Of a DNA stretch of 10,033 bases, positions 1 to 5,560 are shown one piece after another (position 1 is the first letter of the stretch; each line of letters opens with the position of its first letter). A program made the position numbers and the translations under genes. The DNA comes from Xanthobacteraceae bacterium (GTDB taxonomy: Bacteria; Pseudomonadota; Alphaproteobacteria; Rhizobiales; Xanthobacteraceae), in contig JASHRY010000039.1 of NCBI GenBank assembly GCA_030037105.1, positions 1-10,033 of the forward strand, in the 5' to 3' direction. The notes beneath the pieces were generated by a model. The model was not told where the DNA came from. It made no database searches and was given only the letters and a program-made list of their open reading frames with translations.

Positions 1-354
1 AATCCGCTTTTCGCGGTCCATCGGTTTGAAGCCGATCAGCCGCGCCGTGTAACGCAAATTGTCGGCGGCGGTGAGATTGTCATAAAAGCCCACGGTATCG
101 GGCATATAGCCGACCCGACGCTTGACCGAGAGCGGCTCGCGCGCGGGATTGAATCCGAGCACGCTCACCTCGCCGGCCGAGATGTCGGTGAGACCGAGCA
201 GCATCAGGATCGTCGTGGTCTTGCCGGCGCCATTCGGTCCGAGCAGGCCGAAAATTTCACCGCGCCCGACGTCGAACGAAATTTTATCGACGGCGACCGC
301 GGACCCGTACGTCTTGGTGAGGCTCTTGGCCTCGATGACAGTGTCCTCGTTCAT
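1..354 (-). CDS. ABC transporter ATP-binding protein, N-terminal 118 residues (3' end beyond the window)
   Basis: This is the ATPase subunit of an ABC transporter, which hydrolyses ATP on the cytoplasmic face to drive a membrane permease. The visible residues contain a Walker A motif, GPNGAGKTT, at about residues 39-47. After it comes [21 protein letters not shown], then the Q-loop region VGYMPD at about 81-86, where Asp replaces the usual Gln or Glu. The pattern fits the COG1131 (CcmA/DrrA-like) group of exporters with separate ATPase and permease chains. The ATG (354-352) overlaps the TGA of the upstream NEW3 gene as ATGA, so the two are almost certainly translated together. Signature, Walker B and H-loop motifs lie outside the window. 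The substrate cannot be told. A permease gene probably follows off the left edge, which is an inference from similar clusters. Confidence 0.93.
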   Translation of the reverse strand, partial: MNEDTVIEAKSLTKTYGSAVAVDKISFDVGRGEIFGLLGPNGAGKTTTILMLLGLTDISAGEVSVLGFNPAREPLSVKRRVGYMPDTVGFYDNLTAADNLRYTARLIGFKPMDREKRI

Positions 355-1526
355 CGGCGGCCGAACCTTGCCACCGCACCGACCATGACCAAGAGCGCAA
401 TGCCGATGATGCCGACCCCGGCGATGCCCCACATGGTCGAAGTCGTCACCGTCACGCGGAAGGTCGTCGATGCGGATTCGCCGCGGGTGGAGGCGCGGAT
501 GGTCGTCACGTAATCGCCGGCGATCGCCTTGTCGGTCGGCGTGATCAGCGCCTGCACCTCCTTGTTTGCGTTCGGCGCAATATGATCGACCGTCTTCGGA
601 TTGAAAGTGATCTTCCATCCGTTCGGCGCCGAGCTGTCGAGCTCGACGTCATCGGCCGGCGCAGTGCCGGTATTGGTGATCACGACCGGCACCGAAGTCT
701 CCTTGCCGGCCGAAGCGCGCGTGGAGACGAGGCCCTCACGCCCGCTGATGTCGAGCCTGGGCTGGCCGGTGATATCCATCGTCAGGTCGGCCGTCGCCGA
801 AGCGTCCTCGGCGCCGACGCGTGCGACCACCTTGTAGCTCCCGGCCGCCGCGGTGTTCGGCGGGGTCACTTTGAGCTTCACGTCCTTGGTCTGGCCGGCA
901 TCGACCGGAACCGCGTTGAGCTCCTGGCTGCCGTATTGCTCGGTGAACGAGGCGTCGAAATTCTCCGGCACCCGGGCGGCGAGGCTCACGGTGAGTTTCT
1001 TACCGCTGTCGTTCTTGATGGTGAGCTGATACTCGAAGCTCGACTTCGATGTACCGCGCAATTCCGGAAGCTGCGGCGTCAGCGTCAACTTGGCCGGCAG
1101 ATCCTTGGCGAGCGTGACCGCGATCGGCAGCTCCACCTTGGTCGAGGCTCCGGCGGCGGCGACGGTAAGGGTTTGCGTCCCTTCGGTTGCATTCTTCGGC
1201 ACGTCGAGCCGCAATTCGAGCGAAACGCTGCTATTGGTCGATGGCATCGCGGCGGCGACCGGCTGGCCGCCGCCCATGAGCGTCGCCGTCCAACCGGACG
1301 GAACGCCGGAGACCGACAAATTCAGCCGTTCGGGCGCCGAGTTGTAATTCTGCAGCCGCAGATTGATCGAGGATGTCTCGCCCGGCCGCAACGTGACTGC
1401 CGGGTAGTCGCTCAGGAGGTAAAGACCTTTGATATCCTTGGGGGTGTCGTCGGCCTTGGCAATGGGTACAAGCAACGCCGCGACAGCGGCAAAAGCGACT
1501 GCAGCGGCGATAAACCGATATCGCAT
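351..1526 (-). CDS. NEW3-domain (COG1470-like) exported, C-terminally membrane-anchored protein
   Basis: A 391-residue protein with a signal peptide (hydrophobic residues 5-22, likely cleavage after AKA at about 25). Three Ig-like beta-rich modules follow at about 38-138, 145-254 and 258-362. Each has the NEW3-type signature: a [26 protein letters not shown] strand, a GW or equivalent in the middle, and a late A-x-AG-x-Y strand ([18 protein letters not shown]). A single membrane span (about 366-387) ends in ARFGRR, placing the modules outside the cytoplasmic membrane. The start at 1526 is chosen over an ATG at 1640 because GGGAG (1540-1536) sits 9 nt upstream and the signal peptide begins there. 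It overlaps the downstream ABC ATPase by ATGA. NEW3/COG1470 proteins often sit beside ABC ATPase and permease genes; whether this one presents substrate, binds sugar or stabilises the permease is unknown. Confidence 0.88.
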   Translation of the reverse strand: MRYRFIAAAVAFAAVAALLVPIAKADDTPKDIKGLYLLSDYPAVTLRPGETSSINLRLQNYNSAPERLNLSVSGVPSGWTATLMGGGQPVAAAMPSTNSSVSLELRLDVPKNATEGTQTLTVAAAGASTKVELPIAVTLAKDLPAKLTLTPQLPELRGTSKSSFEYQLTIKNDSGKKLTVSLAARVPENFDASFTEQYGSQELNAVPVDAGQTKDVKLKVTPPNTAAAGSYKVVARVGAEDASATADLTMDITGQPRLDISGREGLVSTRASAGKETSVPVVITNTGTAPADDVELDSSAPNGWKITFNPKTVDHIAPNANKEVQALITPTDKAIAGDYVTTIRASTRGESASTTFRVTVTTSTMWGIAGVGIIGIALLVMVGAVARFGRR

Positions 1527-1626
1527 TGATGTTGGCTCCCGTGCAGAAAATGGCTCAGCGCCCCTCCCACGGCTCACGCGACGAGCCGAGCGAGGAAGTC
1601 GGCATTGTGGGCGCAATCGTGACAAA

Positions 1627-1654
1627 ATCATGCAGACCACGGCCTATTTGGCAA
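1627..1654 (-). promoter_or_regulatory. candidate sigma70-type promoter for the NEW3/ABC unit
   Basis: Read on the minus strand, TTGCCA (1654-1649, one mismatch to TTGACA and preceded by C as in alphaproteobacterial CTTGAC boxes) is followed after 16 nt by CATGAT (1632-1627, four of six to TATAAT). This would give a leader of roughly 90-95 nt before the ATG at 1526. It is a pattern match only; no start-site data can be seen. Confidence 0.3.
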
Positions 1655-1657
1655 GAC

Positions 1658-1676
1658 CTGCGGTAGAGAGCCGCAG
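1658..1676. repeat. short inverted repeat in the divergent NEW3/Nudix spacer
   Basis: CTGCGG (1658-1663) and CCGCAG (1671-1676) form a perfect 6-bp inverted repeat with a 7-nt centre, 20 bp before the Nudix start and just upstream of the candidate minus-strand -35 box. It could be a regulator site or a leader hairpin for the Nudix mRNA. A 6-bp repeat is also not rare by chance in GC-rich DNA. Confidence 0.3.
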
Positions 1677-1696
1677 TTTAACGGTAAATTGGTCGG

Positions 1697-2182
1697 ATGC
1701 GTCGCAGTGCTGAGATCAGCGCCGGTCTTCTCGCGTTCCGCCGCAGGAACGCGATCGAGGTCCTGCTCGCGCATCCGGGCGGGCCTTTCTGGGCAAAGAA
1801 AGACGATGCCGCGTGGACCATTCCCAAGGGACTCGTCGAACCGGGCGCCGATCTCCTGGCTACGGCGCAACGCGAATTCAGCGAAGAGACCAACCTCGCC
1901 GCCGCGGGACCCTTCATGCCGTTGACAACGGTCAAGCAGACAAGCGGCAAGGCGGTGCACGCATGGGCATTCGCAGCGGATTTTGACCTCTCATCGTTCG
2001 CCAGCAACACCTTCGAGATCGAGTGGCCGCCGAGGTCGGGACGGCGCCAGCGCTTCCCGGAGATCGACCGCATCGCCTATTTCACGCTGCCGATCGCCGC
2101 GATCAAGATTCTCGCCTATCAGCGGCCGTGGCTGCGCGAGCTCGAACAACGCCTCGCCTCAAGCGCAATCCGATCGCATTGA
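1697..2182 (+). CDS. Nudix hydrolase, COG4119-like
   Basis: A 161-residue protein of the Nudix superfamily, which cleaves nucleoside diphosphates linked to another group (X). The N-terminus (AGLLAFRRR, then LLAHPGGPFWAKKDDAAW at about 23-40), the IPKG before the Nudix helix, and the late FEIEWPPRSGRRQRFPEIDR (about 106-125) match what I know of COG4119 proteins. The Nudix box spans G45 to L67. R59, E60, E63 and E64 are present, so the metal-binding core is kept, but the first Glu of the consensus is Ala51 and the Gly after the EE-x is Asn66. The start is bounded by an in-frame TAA at 1685-1687, and no Shine-Dalgarno is seen, so it may be leaderless. The last six residues and the stop lie inside a palindromic repeat. 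It stands alone and is divergent from the NEW3 gene. The substrate is unknown. Confidence 0.9.
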   Translation: MRRSAEISAGLLAFRRRNAIEVLLAHPGGPFWAKKDDAAWTIPKGLVEPGADLLATAQREFSEETNLAAAGPFMPLTTVKQTSGKAVHAWAFAADFDLSSFASNTFEIEWPPRSGRRQRFPEIDRIAYFTLPIAAIKILAYQRPWLRELEQRLASSAIRSH

Positions 2183-2257
2183 TCGGATCGCGCTCCAGAT
2201 TCTTGGTGGAGCATGATCTTTTCGGAAAACCGGTCGCTACTTTTCCGGGTCATGCTC
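2163..2257. repeat. composite palindromic intergenic repeat
   Basis: Two palindromes lie in tandem. The first (2163-2193) has arms ATCCGATC (2168-2175) and GATCGGAT (2181-2188) around GCATT, extended after one mismatch by GCGC/GCGC. The second (2209-2257) has outer arms GAGCATGA (2209-2216) and TCATGCTC (2250-2257) and inner arms CGGAAAA (2223-2229) and TTTTCCG (2241-2247), with ACCGGT near the centre. Near-identical GAGCATGATC...TTTTCCGG...CATGCTC elements are, from memory, scattered between genes in Bradyrhizobium and relatives. It separates the convergent Nudix and GST genes, so as RNA it could end transcription or protect 3' ends from either side. Confidence 0.75.
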
Positions 2258-2261
2258 GAAT

Positions 2262-2936
2262 TCAGTCGCGCGGCACTTCGGGCCAGTCGACCTCGTCGTG
2301 AGGAACCACCCACGGCTCGCGACGCGCGGCCTCACGCCATTCGCTCCACGCCGGCAGCGCCATGAGCGCGCGCATATAATCGCGGGCCGCGGCACTCACC
2401 TCGACCGCGTAGGTATAAAAGCGCCAGACCACCGGGGCGTACATGGCATCGGCTGCCCCGAACGGCCCATAAAGAAACGGCCCATTGGCGCCGAAACGGC
2501 CGCGGCATTCGCTCCAGATCGCATCGATGCGTGCAACGTCGCCGGCCGCGTCGTTCCCGAGCGCGCGCGGCTTCACCGGCCGCCGGACATTCATCGGCAA
2601 TTGCTGCCGCAGCCCCGGAAAGCCGGCGTGCATTTCCGCCGCGGTCGCGCGCGCGTGAGCCCGCGCCGGCGGATGCTCCGGCCACAAGCCGGCCGCGGGG
2701 AATTTCTCGGCCAAATATTCAAGAATCGCCAACGATTCCCAAACGCGCGTGTCGCCATCAACGAGCACCGGCACCTTGCCGGCGCCGTTCAACGCCGTCA
2801 CCCGCGCCTTGAAGTCAGGCGCGACGAACGGAATCAGCGTTTCCTCGAATGGCATCCCGGCGACCTTCATCGCCAGCCATGGCCGGAACGACCAGGAGGA
2901 ATAGTTCTTGTTGCCGATGACCAGCCGAAGCCCCAT
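2262..2936 (-). CDS. glutathione S-transferase family protein
   Basis: A 224-residue cytosolic GST-fold protein. The thioredoxin-like N-terminal domain (about 1-82) opens with LVIGNKNYSSWSFRPWLA, where the Ser cluster at 13-16 is the expected position of the activating residue. K54-V55-P56 carries the cis-Pro of the glutathione site, and E67-S68 in VWESLAILEYL is the gamma-glutamyl binding pair. The helical C-terminal domain (about 90-215) includes the GAADAMYAPVVWRFYTY stretch at about 160-177. The ATG at 2936 is kept because the conserved first strand begins directly after it; GGGA lies about 6 nt upstream. Such proteins conjugate or reduce electrophiles with glutathione, but this subgroup has no agreed substrate. 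It is the last gene of a minus-strand run and converges on the Nudix gene. Confidence 0.9.
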   Translation of the reverse strand: MGLRLVIGNKNYSSWSFRPWLAMKVAGMPFEETLIPFVAPDFKARVTALNGAGKVPVLVDGDTRVWESLAILEYLAEKFPAAGLWPEHPPARAHARATAAEMHAGFPGLRQQLPMNVRRPVKPRALGNDAAGDVARIDAIWSECRGRFGANGPFLYGPFGAADAMYAPVVWRFYTYAVEVSAAARDYMRALMALPAWSEWREAARREPWVVPHDEVDWPEVPRD

Positions 2937-3013
2937 GATCGTCCCGACCTCGCGCGCAGTTTCACGTCACGAGAGTTGAACACGCCAGTCGCGGCCGCGC
3001 AATCGGCGCGGCC

Positions 3014-3181
3014 TTACACAAGGCTGGTCACGACGGCGAGAAAGGACGCAAAGAGGATTGCCGCCACGGCGAACAGCACGGCAAGCGCGGTTTCGATCCG
3101 CGCGCCCGCCGCCGCCTGCGGCTCGGCCTCAACGCCAGCGGCGTCGCTCGCCAGCGCGGCAGGCATCTCGGTTGACATCAT
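3014..3181 (-). CDS. small single-span membrane protein, unknown function
   Basis: A 55-residue ORF I do not recognise. A polar, Ala/Glu-rich N-terminal part of about 30 residues is followed by one hydrophobic segment (ALAVLFAVAAILFASFLAVV) that reaches almost to the C-terminus. This suggests a tail-anchored inner-membrane protein with its N-terminus in the cytoplasm. GGAGG (3192-3188) lies 6 nt before the ATG at 3181 and 9 nt before a second ATG at 3178. This is the best ribosome site in the window and the main reason to call it real; the ORF could start 13 codons earlier but without such a site. It lies 174 bp after the YdcF-family gene and 77 bp before the GST gene on the same strand. Confidence 0.65.
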   Translation of the reverse strand: MMSTEMPAALASDAAGVEAEPQAAAGARIETALAVLFAVAAILFASFLAVVTSLV

Positions 3182-3240
3182 CGTCTGCCTCCGAGGGACT
3201 TCGGCACGACCGTCGCGCAAGCGCGCAGCAACGGAGCCGA

Positions 3241-3269
3241 CGGCGCAAAATCGAATGACTTATGCGCCG
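3241..3269. repeat. inverted repeat in the leader/promoter region of the small membrane protein
   Basis: CGGCGCA (3241-3247) and TGCGCCG (3263-3269) form a perfect 7-bp inverted repeat around a 15-nt AT-richer centre, 60 bp upstream of the ATG at 3181. It could be an operator or a leader stem. No clear promoter boxes were found beside it. The rest of the 3182-3355 gap holds a 14-bp palindrome, GCCGATCGATCGGC (3337-3350), directly after the stop of the YdcF-family gene. Confidence 0.3.
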
Positions 3270-3355
3270 GGAACGGCGAACATTCGGTGACAAAGTAAAG
3301 GATCGGTTAATTGCCGAGACCGTGCCGTCGTTACGGGCCGATCGATCGGCGTGGA

Positions 3356-4150
3356 TCAGGGGCCGGGGAACAATTCGGCCGTCTTGCCGGTCAATCGATA
3401 GACGAGGAGGCCCACCCATTCGTGAACGGCAATGTCGGTCTGGCCCAAGCCGGCGGCGAGCGAAGCGAACGGCCGCACCGCGTCGATCGGCCCGCGCGTG
3501 CGCCAGTCGACCGGATAAGCTTCGACGGCAAAGCCGGCCGCCCTGAATGCCGCCATGGCGCGCGGCATGTGAAAGGCCGACGTCACCAGCAGCCATCGCT
3601 CGCCCGGCTTCGGATTGGCGAGGAGGCGGGAGAATACCGCGTTCTCGATCGTGTCGCGTGACTGCTCCTCGGCGGTGATGCGATCGTGGGCGACGCCGAG
3701 CGCCTCCAATTGCCGGACGGCGAAGGGAGCCTCGGCGCCTTCATCGAAAAACACGGCATTGCTGCCGCCGGCAAAGATGATGCGCGCGTTCGGGTATCGG
3801 CGCGCCAATTCGGCGACGACGGTGATGCGCTCCGCCGCTTCGCCGAGCGCCACCACGCCACGCGCCGCCGATATGTCGGGCGAGATCGCGCCGCCGAGCA
3901 CGACGATGCCGTCAGGTGCCCCGCGCGCAGCATCCCAGGGCGGGAAGCGCTGCTCCAGCGGCAGGATCAGCGCGTTGCCGAGCGGCGACAATCCGGCGAA
4001 CGCGATGAGCACGAGGCTGGTCACGATGAGCCAACTTGCGAGCCGCCGGAAGCGCGTCAACAGCAAAACAAGGCCGACCAGCCCGATCGCAATCAAAAAA
4101 TTGGACGGCAACGCGAAGAAACCGAGAATCTTTGAGGCGATGAAGAACAT
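3356..4150 (-). CDS. YdcF/ElyC/SanA family (DUF218) membrane protein
   Basis: A 264-residue protein with two N-terminal membrane spans (about 10-32 and 38-60) and a DUF218 domain (about 80-235). Visible family motifs are PDGIVVLGGAIS (79-90), RIIFAGGSN (123-131), EEQSRDTIENAVFSR (161-175, with the conserved Ser-x-Asp-Thr-x-x-Asn) and WLLVTSAFHMPRAM (186-199). The C-terminal HEWVGLLVYRLTGKT is typical of the alphaproteobacterial members. In E. coli, ElyC affects envelope and peptidoglycan precursor metabolism; the biochemical activity of the family is not settled. ATG 4150 is chosen over GTG 4186 because GGAG lies 6 nt upstream and the membrane span follows directly. It begins 61 bp after the aminotransferase gene, so they may share a transcript. 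Confidence 0.88.
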   Translation of the reverse strand: MFFIASKILGFFALPSNFLIAIGLVGLVLLLTRFRRLASWLIVTSLVLIAFAGLSPLGNALILPLEQRFPPWDAARGAPDGIVVLGGAISPDISAARGVVALGEAAERITVVAELARRYPNARIIFAGGSNAVFFDEGAEAPFAVRQLEALGVAHDRITAEEQSRDTIENAVFSRLLANPKPGERWLLVTSAFHMPRAMAAFRAAGFAVEAYPVDWRTRGPIDAVRPFASLAAGLGQTDIAVHEWVGLLVYRLTGKTAELFPGP

Positions 4151-4211
4151 CCCAAGCTCCGGCTCAACGATCCCCGCCGTCTTCACCTTGCGCGGAGACC
4201 GCCGACCTCAT

Positions 4212-5396
4212 TCAAATCGCACCCCGTTGCAGCCAATGGCCGATTCGCTCGATCGCTTCGTACATTTCCTCGCCCGCGCCGGCGTAGCACAGACGCAGGA
4301 AATTGCGTCCGCGCCGGGGATCGAAATCCACTCCGGGCGTCGCCGCCACGCCGGCCTCTTCCAGCATGCGCGTCGCGAATGCAAAGCTGTCGGTCGAGAA
4401 TCGCGACACATCGGCATAAAGATAGAACGCGCCGTCGGCCGGCAGGAACGAATCGATGCCCGCGCGCGGCAGGCCGTCGAGCAGGATGCGCCGGTTCTCC
4501 TCATAGCCCCGTCGCACCTTTTCCAGCTCCGCGCGCCCCTCGAAGGCGGCTTCGGCCGCGATTTGCGACAGGGTGGGCACCGAGATGGCGAGGTTCTGCT
4601 GCAGCCGCTCGACCGCCCGCACCAGGGACGGCGGCACCACCATCCAGCCGATTCGCCATCCGGTCATGCAGAAATATTTGGAGAACGAGTTGATGATGAT
4701 GGCCTCGGACGAGATGCGCGCCGCGCACTCGGCGGCAAAGGCGTAATCGAGGCCGTGATAAATCTCGTCGGAGATGACGACGATGCCGGCATCTTCGGCG
4801 CAGTGGATCAGATCGGCGAGCGCCCGGGCGGTCATCATCGTGCCGGTGGGATTGGCGGGCGAGCCGACCACCAGGCCCTTGAGCGGGCGCGCGCGGTGAT
4901 GCGCGATCAGCGCTTCGCCGGCGATCGACCATCGCGTCGGCGCGGCCGTCTCGATCCCCACCGGCTCGCAGCCGAGCGCCGTGAGGATATGCCGGTAGGG
5001 CGGATAGCCCGGCAGCGCCACCGCCACGCGATCCCCCGCTTCGAAGGCGGCGAGAAACGCCAGAATGAATCCGGCCGACGAGCCGGTGGTGACGACGATA
5101 CGCGCCGGATCGATATCGAGGCCGCGCCATTCGGCATAGGCCCGCGCGATGCGCCGGCGCAGCGAAGCAATGCCCAAAGTTTCGGTGTAGCCGAGAGAGG
5201 CGGAGGAAAGCGCCGCGCGCGCCGCGGCGATGGCGTTTGTTGGCGCGCCCGCCGCCGGCTGGCCGACTTCCATGTGAATAATCCGGCGACCCTGCGCCTC
5301 GAGGCGCGCCGCCGCCGCCACGACGTCCATGACCATGAACGGCGGCACGGCGCTGCGGGCGGACGGTTGCAGCAGATCTCTGGCCCTCTCAAGCAT
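4212..5396 (-). CDS. class I/II pyridoxal-phosphate aminotransferase (fold type I)
   Basis: A 394-residue PLP enzyme of the aspartate aminotransferase superfamily. PLP-site features are all present: TTGSSAGF (103-110) for phosphate and ring contacts, NPTG with Asn182, SDEIYHGL with Asp210 and Tyr213, the Schiff-base Lys240 in NSFSKYF, Arg248 in GWRIGW, and the carboxylate-binding Arg368 in NFLRLCYA. The early EVGQPAAGAP (43-52) is typical of a rhizobial subgroup with no fixed substrate. The frame stays open to an ATG at 5531, but the extra 45 residues are low-quality, and homologues should begin near MLERARDLL. AAGG lies 7 nt before ATG 5396. That ATG overlaps the stop of a possible 43-residue ORF as TGATG. 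Whether it acts on aromatic, branched or other amino acids cannot be told. Confidence 0.9.
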   Translation of the reverse strand: MLERARDLLQPSARSAVPPFMVMDVVAAAARLEAQGRRIIHMEVGQPAAGAPTNAIAAARAALSSASLGYTETLGIASLRRRIARAYAEWRGLDIDPARIVVTTGSSAGFILAFLAAFEAGDRVAVALPGYPPYRHILTALGCEPVGIETAAPTRWSIAGEALIAHHRARPLKGLVVGSPANPTGTMMTARALADLIHCAEDAGIVVISDEIYHGLDYAFAAECAARISSEAIIINSFSKYFCMTGWRIGWMVVPPSLVRAVERLQQNLAISVPTLSQIAAEAAFEGRAELEKVRRGYEENRRILLDGLPRAGIDSFLPADGAFYLYADVSRFSTDSFAFATRMLEEAGVAATPGVDFDPRRGRNFLRLCYAGAGEEMYEAIERIGHWLQRGAI

Positions 5397-5527
5397 CACG
5401 CCGCCTTGACGTTCCATGGCCGTCCGCAGAGAGCCGCCCCGGTGCTGCCGCATTCGCCGGGTTTCGTGACGCCCTGGGGCTTCATTCCGCAATGCGGCGG
5501 TCCTGTGTTGACCGTAACCGGTTCCAT
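5396..5527 (-). CDS. candidate 43-residue Cys-containing leader ORF upstream of the aminotransferase
   Basis: An ATG at 5527 is preceded at 6 nt by GAGG (5537-5534). The ORF runs 43 codons and ends in TGA sharing its A with the aminotransferase ATG (TGATG), the layout of translational coupling. The peptide is rich in Gly and Pro, with one His-Cys-Gly, one Glu-Cys-Gly and one Leu-Cys-Gly (PPHCGMKPQG, PGECGSTG, AALCGRPW), and has no hydrophobic segment. About three quarters of its codons end in G or C, which fits a coding region but is not decisive in GC-rich DNA. I do not recognise the family. It may be a real small protein, a regulatory leader, or a chance ORF in the divergent promoter region. 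The overlap with a candidate plus-strand promoter argues for caution. Confidence 0.4.
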   Translation of the reverse strand: MEPVTVNTGPPHCGMKPQGVTKPGECGSTGAALCGRPWNVKAA

Positions 5528-5536
5528 CCATAACCT
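5508..5536 (+). promoter_or_regulatory. candidate promoter of the M48 peptidase / DsbA-like unit
   Basis: TTGACC (5508-5513, preceded by G) is followed after 17 nt by TAACCT (5531-5536). The -35 box is strong and the -10 box is weak; CATAAC at 5529-5534 is an alternative. The leader would be about 20 nt to the TTG start. The odd-centred palindrome CCGCA-A-TGCGG (5487-5497) lies just upstream and could be a regulator site. Pattern match only. Confidence 0.35.
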
Positions 5537-5560
5537 CGATTCCGGCCCGAGGGACAGACG

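Noticed and set aside
582..1529. 315-codon plus-strand frame across the NEW3 gene
   Set aside because: Its composition is Arg/Gly-rich with no domain, while the opposite strand encodes a signal peptide, three modules and a membrane span.
2298..3290. 330-codon plus-strand frame over the GST gene
   Set aside because: Antisense to a complete GST with its active-site residues; no coding signal of its own.
3337..3350. 14-bp palindrome GCCGATCGATCGGC after the YdcF-family stop as a terminator
   Set aside because: As RNA it gives only a 5-bp stem with a 4-nt loop and no U-tract; too weak to call.
5397..5531. 45-residue N-terminal extension of the aminotransferase
   Set aside because: The family normally begins near MLERARDLL, and the extension is low-complexity. 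AAGG in front of ATG 5396 explains initiation there.
5397..5560. Known riboswitch in the divergent aminotransferase/M48 spacer
   Set aside because: I compared it from memory with cobalamin and SAM-II consensus elements and saw no match on either strand.
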